Below, piece by piece: positions 16,259 through 26,374 of a stretch of 64,000 nt of DNA (position 1 is the stretch's first letter; each line of letters begins with the position of its first letter). The stretch spans positions 25,901 through 89,900 of the forward strand of contig JAFIFZ010000035.1 in the NCBI GenBank assembly GCA_020831775.1, written 5' to 3'. The notes under the pieces were generated by a model, which searched no databases, was not told where the DNA came from, and saw only the letters and a list, made by a program, of their open reading frames with translations. This stretch comes from Phycisphaerales bacterium. GTDB lineage: Bacteria > Planctomycetota > Phycisphaerae > Phycisphaerales > UBA1924. A program made the position numbers and the translations under genes.

Positions 16259-16759
16259 ATGCACGACATCGAACAAAAGCACGGCGACCTCGCCGAACTC
16301 ATAGGCGGGTACTCGTTTGTCACACCCAACGGCGCGGTCACGCTCGCCGAACTGTTCGCGGGTAAACGCGACTTACTCATCATCCACAACATGGGCAGGC
16401 GCTGCGCGTACTGCACCATGTGGGCCGACGGGTTCAACGGGCTGCTGCGACACCTCGAAGACCGGGCCGCGTTTGTCCTCGCCTCGCCCGACGAGCCGGG
16501 TGTGCAGCGCGAGTTCGCCGAGAGCCGCGGCTGGGGCTTCAGGATGGTCTCGACGAAGGGGTCGAGCTTCAACGCCGATCTCGGCTTCGAGCCCGAGCCG
16601 GGCAAGGTCGCGCCGGGCGTGAGCGCCCTTTACAAACAAGACGACGGCACGATCGTCCGCACCGGCAAAGCCGTGTTCGGCCCGGGCGATCCGTTCAACG
16701 GCGCGTGGCACCTGTTTGCGTTGCTGAAGGACGGGGCGAACGGGTGGGGGCCGAAGTAG
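16259..16759 (+). CDS. DUF899 family thioredoxin-like protein
   Basis: 166 residues of the DUF899 (predicted thioredoxin-fold dithiol-disulfide oxidoreductase) family: V-T-L-A-E-L-F, then I-I-H-N-M-G-R-R-C-A-Y-C-T-M-W-A-D-G-F-N-G, where C-x-x-C sits at the thioredoxin active-site position, then G-S-S-F-N-A-D-L-G-F. The start at 16259 has GGAG 6 bases upstream; an earlier in-frame ATG at 16223 has no ribosome binding site and lies on the terminator. The N-terminus is shorter than in many family members. The substrate is unknown. Confidence 0.75.
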   Translation: MHDIEQKHGDLAELIGGYSFVTPNGAVTLAELFAGKRDLLIIHNMGRRCAYCTMWADGFNGLLRHLEDRAAFVLASPDEPGVQREFAESRGWGFRMVSTKGSSFNADLGFEPEPGKVAPGVSALYKQDDGTIVRTGKAVFGPGDPFNGAWHLFALLKDGANGWGPK

Positions 16760-16804
16760 CCGAGTGCGCGGCACTGTCTCGGCTCGCAGACGAAAGCGCG
16801 AAGC

Positions 16805-16855
16805 GACCCGACCCTTCGCTTTGCTCAGGGCTCGGCGTCCAGGTTGCGGGCGTCC
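16805..16855 (-). repeat. Dispersed 3'-flanking repeat, copy B
   Basis: About 51 bases, nearly identical to copy A, lying 5 bases 3' of the pgi stop codon in the same gene-relative orientation. The hairpin core is at 16812-16830. Confidence 0.8.
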
Positions 16856-16860
16856 GCGCC

Positions 16861-18276
<1,416 letters not shown>

Positions 18277-18282
18277 GGCATC

Positions 18283-18288
18283 AGGGTA
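18283..18288 (-). promoter_or_regulatory. Candidate -10 element of a leaderless promoter (pgi)
   Basis: TACCCT on the minus strand, 6 bases before the pgi ATG, identical in hexamer and spacing to the mazG-like gene. Confidence 0.55.
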
Positions 18289-18403
18289 GCGGAATCCGGT
18301 CCGATCGTGGAGGAATCGTGCTCCCCCCGGCTACGCTGAGCGTCCCGGAGGCTCCGCCCCGGCACGCCCCCGCCCCTCCGATGAACCCCCAGGACGCATC
18401 CCG

Positions 18404-18964
18404 ATGACCAACCCCTGGCACGATGTCACGCCCGCGACCGACAAGCATGCCCTGCCCGAGCATGTCAAGGCGATCATCGAGATCCCCAAAGGCTCGAGCA
18501 ACAAGTACGAGCTGGACAAGAAGTCCGGCATGCTCAAGCTCGACCGGGTGCTCTCCTCGGCGGTGTACTACCCGGCTAACTACGGGTTTGTCCCCCAGAC
18601 AATGGCCGAGGACGACGACCCGCTGGACATCCTGGTCTTCTGCGCCGAGAAGATCCCGGGCATGTGCGTCTGCGAGGCGCGGGTGGTCGGCCTGATGACG
18701 ATGGTCGACGACGGGCAGCCGGACCACAAGATCATCTCCGTGCTCGTCAACGACCCCGAGTACGCCGACTACAGCAAGGCGAGCAACTTCCCCGTCCACA
18801 CCTTCAAGATGCTCAAGCGGTTCTTCGAGGACTACAAGCAGCTCGAAGAGAAGCAGGTCGAGGTCGACGAGATCATGCCGGCCCAGGCGGCCTACGCCGT
18901 GATCGAGGACGCGCTGGCCCGCTACTGGCAGCTCCGCCAGCGGGGGGAGCTGGCGGGGCTGTGA
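18404..18964 (+). CDS. ppa: Inorganic pyrophosphatase, family I
   Basis: 186-residue soluble pyrophosphatase hydrolysing PPi to phosphate. Signatures: E-I-P-K-G-S-S-N-K-Y-E-L-D near the N-terminus, Y-P-A-N-Y-G-F-V-P and the metal-binding E-D-D-D-P-L-D-I-L-V. Length is normal. A TACGCT hexamer (18332-18337) could be a -10 about 65 bases upstream, and AGGA lies about 10 bases before the ATG. It is divergent from pgi and followed by hpt-coaE on the same strand. Confidence 0.95.
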   Translation: MTNPWHDVTPATDKHALPEHVKAIIEIPKGSSNKYELDKKSGMLKLDRVLSSAVYYPANYGFVPQTMAEDDDPLDILVFCAEKIPGMCVCEARVVGLMTMVDDGQPDHKIISVLVNDPEYADYSKASNFPVHTFKMLKRFFEDYKQLEEKQVEVDEIMPAQAAYAVIEDALARYWQLRQRGELAGL

Positions 18965-19002
18965 CAGGGACCGCCCGTGGGCCGGGGTGGTCTGTGCCGC
19001 CC

Positions 19003-19008
19003 TACGCT
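19003..19008 (+). promoter_or_regulatory. Candidate -10 element of a leaderless promoter (hpt)
   Basis: TACGCT ends 6 bases before the hpt ATG, with no Shine-Dalgarno in between. Confidence 0.5.
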
Positions 19009-19014
19009 CGCCCC

Positions 19015-19608
19015 ATGTTCCGGGATATCGACCGGGTGCTGATCGATCGCGAGCGGATCGCAAGCCGTGTGCACGACATGGCGGCCGATCTCGCCGACGA
19101 TCTCGTGCGCGACATGGGGCCGGCTGGGCCTGACGGCGAGCCGGGGCAGGTGGTCTTCATCCCGATCCTGACCGGAGCGATCGTCTTCGTGGCCGACCTG
19201 ATCCGGCACCTGCCCTTCAAGCTGAGGCTGGAGCTCGTGGCGATCTCCAGCTACCCCGGGCGTTCGATGACCTCGCGCGGGGCGGCGATGCGGTCGGCCC
19301 TGCCCGACAACCTCGGCGGGCGCCATGTGGTCATCGTCGACGACATCCTCGACTCGGGGCGGACGCTCGCGCTGATCACCTCGCTGGTGCGTGAGCAGTC
19401 GCCCGCGAGCGTGCGGACCTGCGTGCTTCTGGACAAGAAAGTCCGCAGAGCTGAGGCGATCACCCCGGACTACGCGGGCTTCGAGATCCCCGACGAGTTC
19501 GTTGTCGGATACGGGCTCGACTACGACGGGTACTACCGCAACCACCCCGACATCGCGGTGCTCAGGCCCGACGCGATCTCGCCCAAAGGCGCCGGGGGCG
19601 GGGCGTGA
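19015..19608 (+). CDS. hpt: Hypoxanthine phosphoribosyltransferase
   Basis: 197-residue purine salvage enzyme transferring ribose-5-phosphate from PRPP to hypoxanthine or guanine. The PRPP-binding loop V-V-I-V-D-D-I-L-D-S-G-R-T-L is intact, with I-L-T-G-A-I-V-F-V-A-D-L earlier and D-E-F-V-V-G-Y-G-L-D-Y late, both typical of HPRT. The frame is open upstream but the protein begins at the ATG 19015. It overlaps coaE by 4 bases (GTGA). Confidence 0.92.
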   Translation: MFRDIDRVLIDRERIASRVHDMAADLADDLVRDMGPAGPDGEPGQVVFIPILTGAIVFVADLIRHLPFKLRLELVAISSYPGRSMTSRGAAMRSALPDNLGGRHVVIVDDILDSGRTLALITSLVREQSPASVRTCVLLDKKVRRAEAITPDYAGFEIPDEFVVGYGLDYDGYYRNHPDIAVLRPDAISPKGAGGGA

Positions 19609-20213
19609 CGCCCGTCATCGGCCTGGCCGGGGGGATCGGCAGCGGCAAGAGCACCGTGGCGCGTGCGTTCGCCGAGCTCGGGTGCCTCGTACTCGATTCC
19701 GACGCGGAGGCGAAGCAAGCCCTGCAGCGGCCCGAGGTCCGCGACGAGCTTGTCGGTTGGTGGGGGCCGGGCGTGCTCGATGAGTCGGGCGCGATCGATC
19801 GGAGGCGTGTGGCGCAGATCGTCTTCGCCGATGCCGCCGAACGCCGGCGCTTGGAGGGGCTGATCCATCCCCTGGTCAAGAAGAGCCGCCAGGAGGCGAT
19901 CGGGTTGGCCCGGGGGAAACCCGGGGTGGTGATCGACGCGCCGCTGCTATTCGAGGCGGGGCTGGAGGGCGAGTGCGACGAGGTCGTCTTTGTCGAGGCG
20001 TCGCGGGCGACGAGGCTGGAGCGGGTGCTCCGGACGCGGGGGTGGGACGAAGAGGAGTTCGACCGGCGCGAGGCGGCCCAGATGCCGCTGGAAGAAAAGC
20101 GCCGCAGGTGCCGTTTTGTGATCCAGAACGAGGACGACGGGCCGCGGGTCGAGGAGGCCCGGGCGGTCCTCGAAGCGATCCGAGAGGGATCAGCGGGCGG
20201 GTCGGGGGCGTAG
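19605..20213 (+). CDS. coaE: Dephospho-CoA kinase
   Basis: 202-residue last enzyme of coenzyme A synthesis, phosphorylating dephospho-CoA. The P-loop G-L-A-G-G-I-G-S-G-K-S-T is near the N-terminus, followed by D-S-D-A and V-V-I-D-A-P-L-L-F-E-A-G-L. The GTG start overlaps the hpt stop (GTGA), so the two genes are translationally coupled. Length is normal. Confidence 0.93.
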   Translation: MTPVIGLAGGIGSGKSTVARAFAELGCLVLDSDAEAKQALQRPEVRDELVGWWGPGVLDESGAIDRRRVAQIVFADAAERRRLEGLIHPLVKKSRQEAIGLARGKPGVVIDAPLLFEAGLEGECDEVVFVEASRATRLERVLRTRGWDEEEFDRREAAQMPLEEKRRRCRFVIQNEDDGPRVEEARAVLEAIREGSAGGSGA

Positions 20214-20558
20214 GGCGAACCCGTGCCTGTCGGCTGGGTTGGGCCCGGGGTTGTTTGACCGGGCGTGGGCGGGGTACAATGCAGCGTCGAAGCCGTGGGG
20301 CCTCCATGCCCCGCGGGTGACCCTCGCCATAGTTTTCCTCCCCGAGCGTGTTTGTGACCTGAATGCAGGTCATCCGGTTCGTCTGCAAGGCTGTCCGGGT
20401 CCGCGCGTGCGGAGGGCACGATCTCCGGCCATTTCAGCGGCAGCGTTTTCAGTCGCACGGTCGGGAGGATCCGAATCTGAGCCGCAGAACGGGCCAAGGC
20501 CGGCCCGGTGCGCCCCTGTTTTCAGTTCAGAACAAGCAAAGAGAAGAGCGACCGGCAC
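20214..20558. other. Long intergenic region with the rho promoter and structured leader
   Basis: No gene is seen in these 345 bases. A promoter (TTGTTT 20251-20256, TACAAT 20275-20280) would give a leader of ~270 bases. It includes a GGGGC/GCCCC hairpin around 20298-20314 and a perfect 7-base-pair hairpin at 20355-20372 (TGACCTG-AATG-CAGGTCA). Rho autoregulates through its leader in several bacteria, so the length may be functional. Confidence 0.5.
20251..20280 (+). promoter_or_regulatory. Promoter of rho
   Basis: TTGTTT (20251-20256), an 18-base spacer and TACAAT (20275-20280): the best canonical sigma-70 match in the window. Confidence 0.6.
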
Positions 20559-22337
20559 ATGGCCAGATCGAGCAAAGCCGTTGATGAAGAGCGCCGTGAC
20601 GAGGACGGCGGCGGGACGAAAGCGCCCGCGAAACGCAAGACGCGTTCGCGCAAGGCCCCGGCCCAATCGGAGGGATCGACCGTGAGCACCGGCGAACAGC
20701 AGGCCAAGTCCGAGCCCCGCAACGAGCCCAAGGCCCCCGACGCGCCCAAGGAGGCGAAAGCGCCCGAGCAGCCCAGGGAGCAGAAGCCCTCCGGCGACGA
20801 CTCCCGCGGCTCGGGCAACGGCTCCGGCCAGAACAACGACCACAAGCGCCAGGACCAGAACCAGCGCAGCAACCAGCAGGACCAGAACGATCGCGGCGGC
20901 CGCCGCAAGCGCAAGAAGCGCAAGGGTGGCAGCGGCGGAGGTGGCGGCGGGGGACAGGGCGGCCACCGTCCCTCCGACAGGCCCGACCACCACCTGCCCA
21001 GCGACGAGGAGTTGGAGCGCGAAGCCGCGGAACTCGAGCGCATCGTCGCCAAGAGCGGGTACCAGGAGGCCAAGGACGCGCTGACGATCACGCAACTGCA
21101 GCGGATGGAGATGGAGGAGGTCTTCAAGGTTGCCGAGAGCGAGGGCCTCGAAGAGTTCCACCAGATCCCTAAGCAGGACCTGATCTTCAAAATCCTCAAG
21201 GCCCGCGCCGCCAAGCAGGGCCTGATGTTCGGCGAGGGCACGCTCGAGGTAATGCCCGACGGCTTCGGCTTCCTGCGTTCGCCCGAGCAGAGCTATCTCC
21301 CCGGCCCCGACGACATCTATGTCAGCCCGAGCCAGATCCGGCGCTTCGGCCTGCGCAAGGGGATGATCGTCCGCGGCGCGGTCCGCCCGCCCAAGGAGAG
21401 CGAGCGGTACTTCGCGCTGCTCCGTGTCGAGAAGGTCAACGGGCGCGAGCCGTCGGCGATCAACAGCCTGATCAACTTCGAGGACCTGACTCCGCTGCAC
21501 CCCGAGGAGCGGTTCGTTCTCGAGACGACGCCCGAGCGGTTCGAGTCGCGCGTGATCGACCTGGTCACGCCGGTCGGCAAGGGTCAGCGTGCGTTGATCG
21601 TCGCCCCGCCCCGAACCGGCAAGACTGTCATCCTCCAGCAGATGACCCAGGCGATCAACAAGAACTACCCCGAGGTCAAGATCTTCGTCTTGCTCGTCGA
21701 CGAGCGCCCCGAGGAGGTGACCGACTTCCGTCGCAACAGCGGCAAGGATGTCGAGGTCGTCGCCAGCACCTTCGACGAGCAGTCGTCCCGCCATGTGCAG
21801 ATCGCCGATGTGATCATCGAGAAGGCCAAGCGGATGGTCGAGTTCGGCGACGATGTGGTCATCTTCCTCGACTCGATCACGCGTCTGGCCCGGGCCTACA
21901 ACTCCGAGATGCCCCACTCGGGCAAGATCATGACCGGCGGCATCGACGCCAACGCCCTGCAGAAGCCCAAGAAGTTCTTCGGCGCCGCACGCGCCATCGA
22001 GAACGGCGGCAGCCTCACCATCATCGGCACGGCGCTGGTCGACACCGGCTCGAAGATGGACGAGGTCATCTTCGAGGAGTTCAAGGGCACCGGCAACAGC
22101 GAGCTGCACCTTGACCGGCGTCTGAGCGACAAGCGCATCTACCCCGCGATCGACATCGCCTCCAGCGGCACCCGGCGCGAGGAGCTCCTGCTGGATCCCA
22201 AGGAGCTCGAGTTGGTCTACCGCCTGCGCAAGATTCTGTCGGACATGAACCCGGTCGAGGCGATGGAACTGCTCAAGAGCCGCCTGAAGAAGTCCAAGAG
22301 CAACGCCGAGTTCCTCGTGACGATGGCGATGGGCTGA
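20559..22337 (+). CDS. rho: Transcription termination factor Rho with long disordered N-terminal region
   Basis: 592-residue RNA-dependent ATPase/helicase. Residues 1-~172 are low-complexity and highly charged (Lys/Arg, Gln/Asn, then Gly runs). The Rho N-terminal helical domain (~174-219), the RNA-binding cold-shock domain with M-P-D-G-F-G-F-L-R (~222-295) and the RecA-like motor follow: A-P-P-R-T-G-K-T (349-356), [10 protein letters not shown] and [15 protein letters not shown]. coli Rho is 419 residues, so the extra length is nearly all N-terminal. ATG 20559 is preferred because the protein turns Lys/Arg-rich there and GAGAAGAG precedes it. All motor residues look intact. Confidence 0.93.
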   Translation: MARSSKAVDEERRDEDGGGTKAPAKRKTRSRKAPAQSEGSTVSTGEQQAKSEPRNEPKAPDAPKEAKAPEQPREQKPSGDDSRGSGNGSGQNNDHKRQDQNQRSNQQDQNDRGGRRKRKKRKGGSGGGGGGGQGGHRPSDRPDHHLPSDEELEREAAELERIVAKSGYQEAKDALTITQLQRMEMEEVFKVAESEGLEEFHQIPKQDLIFKILKARAAKQGLMFGEGTLEVMPDGFGFLRSPEQSYLPGPDDIYVSPSQIRRFGLRKGMIVRGAVRPPKESERYFALLRVEKVNGREPSAINSLINFEDLTPLHPEERFVLETTPERFESRVIDLVTPVGKGQRALIVAPPRTGKTVILQQMTQAINKNYPEVKIFVLLVDERPEEVTDFRRNSGKDVEVVASTFDEQSSRHVQIADVIIEKAKRMVEFGDDVVIFLDSITRLARAYNSEMPHSGKIMTGGIDANALQKPKKFFGAARAIENGGSLTIIGTALVDTGSKMDEVIFEEFKGTGNSELHLDRRLSDKRIYPAIDIASSGTRREELLLDPKELELVYRLRKILSDMNPVEAMELLKSRLKKSKSNAEFLVTMAMG

Positions 22338-22420
22338 GCCCGTCCGGCGGCGCGGCTCCGGCGGTACACTCTGCCCGGGGCCCGGCGCGTCAGTCCGGGC
22401 CCTGAAGGGAGCCGGCCGGC

Positions 22421-22768
22421 GTGCACCTCGATCGACGGGCGACAAGACTGCTTGTGGTGCTCTCGGCGACGCCCTGGGCGGCGGGGTGGACCGTGCTGGG
22501 TCTCTGGATCCTGCTGGTCGCGCCGTCCTCGGTGCAGATCGGCTCGTTCGAGTACACGATGCCCGGGATGCTCCGGTTCACGGCCGGGCTGACCTCGCTC
22601 GCGGCGGGACAGCTTGTGTTTATGTGCTTTGTGTGCGACCGCCTGTTCCCGCAGGCGCACCGTCCGGCCGTCTGGACCGCCCAGCTCACGGCCAGCGGCG
22701 CGATCATCCTCGGCGCGGTCGCGTTGTGTTTCCAGGTTTTATGGATGTACGCGGGGGGTGTGGCTTGA
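22421..22768 (+). CDS. Small hypothetical membrane protein
   Basis: 115 residues with about three hydrophobic segments (~12-33, 47-68, 84-110). Not recognised. GTG start with GAAGGGAG about 10 bases upstream; TACACT at 22365-22370 is a possible -10. The stop codon overlaps the next gene's TTG start (TTGA), so it is coupled to the periplasmic helical-repeat protein and the flippase-like protein that follow. Presumably part of the same envelope unit. Confidence 0.6.
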   Translation: MHLDRRATRLLVVLSATPWAAGWTVLGLWILLVAPSSVQIGSFEYTMPGMLRFTAGLTSLAAGQLVFMCFVCDRLFPQAHRPAVWTAQLTASGAIILGAVALCFQVLWMYAGGVA

Positions 22769-25242
22769 ACCGCCTGTTGTCCGGATTTGTTGCGGCGGTC
22801 TCTGTCCTTGTTCTGACGGGCGTCGGGATCGCGGCGTCCTCGGGAGAGGTCGCTGCGAGGGAAGCGGTGCGCATGGCGCTCCTGGACCTCCGCCTGCACC
22901 CCGAGCCGTCCGACGAAGACTTCGAGATCGCCGACATCGTCTTTTCGATCGCGCAGGAGCGGCTGCCCGCCGACGCGGAGCTCGCCCGGCGTCGCGTCGA
23001 GGCCGCCTACCGGCGGGGCGACGCCGACGCGCTCCGCGAGGCCACCCGCGTGCTGGTCCGCATCGACCCCGGCGACACGGTCGCCACGCTCCGCCTGATC
23101 TCGATGCGGATCGGCGATCTGCAGACCGCCGAGCGGCGGCTCGCGGCCTACCAGCGTTACCTTGACGAGGGCGCGTCGGTGCTCGACGCGTCGGTGCGCA
23201 GCCGCCTTGCGCTCGACGCGGCGCTCCTCGCCAGGGAGCAGGCCGACAATCGGCGGTTCACCCAGTTGCTGATCCAGGCGAGCCGGCTGGACCCGACCAA
23301 CAAGGAAGCGGCCGCGGTCGCGGCGACGGTCTTCGCAGAGCGATTCCCCGACGACCCCGGGGGTGCGATGGAGCTCTCGGCGAACCTGCTGCTGTCGGAT
23401 CCGCACGATCCCAATGTGCACTTCTCGATCGCGCGCCAGTGCGCCGAGCAGGGGCTGTTCGACCAGGCCGAGCGGTTCCACGCGATGGCCCGGCGGCTGA
23501 TCGAGGCGGACGCGGGGCGGCTGCCCTTCGGACGAAACGCCGAGCGGATCGTGCTCACCTGGCACCGGCGCGGGCCGCAGGCCCCGATCGCCGAGCTCGG
23601 CGAGTCGCTGGCGCAGAACCGCTACCGGGCGCAGCAGCGGATCGAAGCGCTGCGCGAGCGGGGCCTCCCGACCGCCGACGAGCTGCAGCCCGAGGATGTG
23701 CGCCTCGCCCTGCCCTTGGAGCGGATCCGGGTGCTGGCGGCGATGGCGGCGGGCGACACCGACGAGCTGGACCGCTCGCTCGCCGACGCCAGCGCGACCG
23801 TCAACACCTTCCTCGGTGAGCTGGGCTCGCCGGGCAACCGCCCCGCGGGCTTGTCAGAGCGAGAGGCCCAGAGCCAGACGCTCGAACTGGGGCGCGAGCT
23901 TCTGGCGATGCACTACTGGGCCGGACGCCATGAGGCGGAAGACATCCGGAGGTGGTCGCAGACGCCGCTCCTTCGCGGGGATCGCCCCGACGAGGTGCTG
24001 GTCGCCTGGCGGAGCGCGCTGCGTGGCGAAGACGGCGCCGTTGAAAAGCTCGAAGAGTTCGCCGAGAGTGACAGCCGCGCCTTGGGGGCGCTCTCGACCC
24101 TGGCGATCGCCTCGGGCCAGCAGGAGCGTGCGCTGTCGAGCCTGCGCGAACTGACCAAGGCCGATCCGTACAGCCCGGTGAGCGCGTGGGCTCGGAGCGT
24201 GGCGATGTCGATCGCCGACGAGGACCCGGCGCGGACCGAGCACACGCGGGACATGGAGCGGTTCGTCCGGTCCATCCCCTCATGGCTGGACCGCATGACC
24301 GAGTCGCCCAACGCGTTCATGTCGCTGGAAGCGAGGTTCGAGGGTTCGCGTCTTGACCCGCTCGAACCGCTGCGGCTGGTGCTGCGTCTACGCAACATCG
24401 CGCCGGTGCCGCTGGGCGTCGGGTCGGGGCGGCCGATCAGCGGGCGTTTCATCGTGATGCCGACGATCGACATCGGGACGCGGGGTCGCCAGCTCCGCGT
24501 GCTTCCCGAGGTGTTCGAGCTGGACCGACGCCTGCGCCTTCGTCCTCGCGAGTCGGTCGAGGTGACAATCTGGGCGGACGCGGGGTACACGGGCTGGCTC
24601 GGCTCGATCCACCTCTCGGAGATGCAGCGGATCAGGGCGCGGGCGGTGCAGGGCTTCCGTTTCATGGGCGGGATGCCTGTCGCGGGGTCGCTGGCTCTGA
24701 CTTCAGAGACCGACGCGATCTCCCGTCGCCCGCTCTCTTTGGCGAGGGCGGAGTTCTCCGAGCTGATCGAGGCGATCGCCGAGTGCACCGACGAGACCGC
24801 TCCGACGGTCGGCGCCGCGGTGCGTGCCCGGCTGCTGACCGATATCGAGAGCCTGCAGCTCAGCGAGGCCGAACGCCAGAACCTCGCCGGCGCCTTGCTG
24901 CGCCGGATCAACGCGCTCGGCCCGGACGGGCTGCTGGCGTGGACGGTGATGCTGCCGCACGGCAGGATGGCGCCCGAGCTCGCGCCGCTGGACAACGCGC
25001 TCCGGGCGAGGCTCTCGGGCGATGACGATCCGTTGCTGGTCGCGGTGGCGATGGTCTCGCGCGGGGCGACACGCGACGACCGGCTGCTCGACCCCGAGCG
25101 GGAGTGGGACGATCCGCGCCTCGGACGGCTCGCCTCGCTGGTGCGTGAGCGGCTTGACGACGAGCAACTCGCGACGCTCGCGCGGATTTCCCGTCCGCGC
25201 GACCTGATCGGCGAGTACGGCACGATCGGGGACGCGAGGTGA
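22765..25242 (+). CDS. Large secreted helical-repeat (TPR-like) protein of unknown function
   Basis: 825 residues starting at TTG 22765, which overlaps the previous stop and follows a G-run; translation from there gives a clean signal peptide (about residues 4-26). The first ~550 residues are alpha-helical repeats resembling TPRs, e.g. A-A-Y-Q-R-Y-L-D-E-G, A-S-R-L-D-P-T-N-K-E-A and A-L-G-A-L-S-T-L-A-I-A-S-G-Q. The remainder looks more beta-rich (L-V-L-R-L-R-N-I-A-P-V-P-L-G-V) before a helical end. No enzyme motif is visible. The reading frame is open before the TTG, but that part overlaps the upstream gene. It overlaps the downstream flippase-like gene by 4 bases (GTGA). Confidence 0.65.
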   Translation: MNRLLSGFVAAVSVLVLTGVGIAASSGEVAAREAVRMALLDLRLHPEPSDEDFEIADIVFSIAQERLPADAELARRRVEAAYRRGDADALREATRVLVRIDPGDTVATLRLISMRIGDLQTAERRLAAYQRYLDEGASVLDASVRSRLALDAALLAREQADNRRFTQLLIQASRLDPTNKEAAAVAATVFAERFPDDPGGAMELSANLLLSDPHDPNVHFSIARQCAEQGLFDQAERFHAMARRLIEADAGRLPFGRNAERIVLTWHRRGPQAPIAELGESLAQNRYRAQQRIEALRERGLPTADELQPEDVRLALPLERIRVLAAMAAGDTDELDRSLADASATVNTFLGELGSPGNRPAGLSEREAQSQTLELGRELLAMHYWAGRHEAEDIRRWSQTPLLRGDRPDEVLVAWRSALRGEDGAVEKLEEFAESDSRALGALSTLAIASGQQERALSSLRELTKADPYSPVSAWARSVAMSIADEDPARTEHTRDMERFVRSIPSWLDRMTESPNAFMSLEARFEGSRLDPLEPLRLVLRLRNIAPVPLGVGSGRPISGRFIVMPTIDIGTRGRQLRVLPEVFELDRRLRLRPRESVEVTIWADAGYTGWLGSIHLSEMQRIRARAVQGFRFMGGMPVAGSLALTSETDAISRRPLSLARAEFSELIEAIAECTDETAPTVGAAVRARLLTDIESLQLSEAERQNLAGALLRRINALGPDGLLAWTVMLPHGRMAPELAPLDNALRARLSGDDDPLLVAVAMVSRGATRDDRLLDPEREWDDPRLGRLASLVRERLDDEQLATLARISRPRDLIGEYGTIGDAR

Positions 25243-26201
25243 AGAAGGTCGCGGCGATCGTCCTCTGGGCGGTCGGCCTGGCGCTGCTGGTCGCCGCTTG
25301 TTTCGAGGCGTCGCGGCACGCCGAAGCGATCCGCGCGGCGTGGGGGGCGATGAGCGACGCGCCGCTCTGGCTGATCGCGTGTGTCGTGATCGGCCCGCTT
25401 GCGAACATGTTTCTCACCGGGGCCGCGTTCTGCGTGCTCAACCGGCACTACGCCAAGGTCGGGCTGGGCGAGAATGTCGTGCTCATCATGAGCGCGAACC
25501 TGCTGAACTACCTGCCGCTTCGGCCGGGCATGCTCGGGCGTGTGGCGTTCCACCGCAAGGTCCACGGCATCCGCGTGACCGACTCGGCCAAGGTGCTCGC
25601 GGGCTCGATGATCGGGTCGTCGGTCGGGGTGGCCGGGCTCATCGTCGCGGCGGCCGCGACACTCGTGACGAACGACGGACGCGTCGGGCTGCTGGTGGGG
25701 GCGGGGATCTGCCTGGGGCTGTTTGTCGGCGGGCAGGCGGCGCGGGTCGCCGGGCGGCCCTGGTGGAGGCTCGTGACCGCCTCGGGCATCAAGTTCCTGG
25801 ATTCGGCGGTCTGGGCGGGGCGGTACGCGGCGGTCTTCGCGCTCGTCGGCTCGCCGATCAATGCGGGGGCGGCGATCGCCCTGGCGCTGGTCGGGCAGGT
25901 CACGATGCTCGTGCCGCTGTTCGGCAACGGGCTCGGCCTGCGCGAGTGGTCGATCGCGCTGGTGGCGCCCGTCCTGGCGATCGGGGCGATGGACGGCTCG
26001 GTCGTCGATCCGACGGCGCTTGCGGCGGATCTGCTCAACCGGGGCGTCGAGGTGCTGGTGGCCCTCCCGGCCGGGGTGCTGGCGACCCTGCTTGCGGGGG
26101 CGTGGCTGAGGCGGTCGATCGCCAAGGGACGAACCTTGCCCGACGAATCAGACCAGCCGAACGAGGCCGATCGCCCCGGTGCCTCCGCCGATGCTCCCTG
26201 A
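25239..26201 (+). CDS. Lysylphosphatidylglycerol synthase TM-like / UPF0104 membrane protein
   Basis: 320 residues with about eight membrane segments and the family signature around N-L-L-N-Y-L-P-L-R-P-G-M-L-G-R, plus L-F-G-N-G-L-G-L-R-E-W. This is the integral-membrane ('flippase-like') domain of MprF, here without the aminoacyl-transferase domain; stand-alone members are proposed lipid or glycolipid translocators or regulators, but function is unproven. GTG start coupled to the preceding gene (GTGA). The C-terminal ~30 residues are acidic and disordered. Confidence 0.75.
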   Translation: MKKVAAIVLWAVGLALLVAACFEASRHAEAIRAAWGAMSDAPLWLIACVVIGPLANMFLTGAAFCVLNRHYAKVGLGENVVLIMSANLLNYLPLRPGMLGRVAFHRKVHGIRVTDSAKVLAGSMIGSSVGVAGLIVAAAATLVTNDGRVGLLVGAGICLGLFVGGQAARVAGRPWWRLVTASGIKFLDSAVWAGRYAAVFALVGSPINAGAAIALALVGQVTMLVPLFGNGLGLREWSIALVAPVLAIGAMDGSVVDPTALAADLLNRGVEVLVALPAGVLATLLAGAWLRRSIAKGRTLPDESDQPNEADRPGASADAP

Positions 26202-26374
26202 CGCATGGCTGAGGAGGGTCCGATACACGGTGGGAACAAACCGAGCCCGAACGCGTATCGCCCTACTGGGGATGTCGCCAGGAACGCACTCTCGCCGCAG
26301 GCGTTCGGAACGCTGGCTCGGGCTCATCGTCTGTCCGATGAACCTGGGGGCGGTGTGCCGAAGAACAGGATGTC

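Noticed and set aside
22486..22764. 5' extension of the repeat protein frame
   Set aside because: It overlaps the small membrane gene in another frame and would bury the signal peptide; TTG 22765 gives a clean one.
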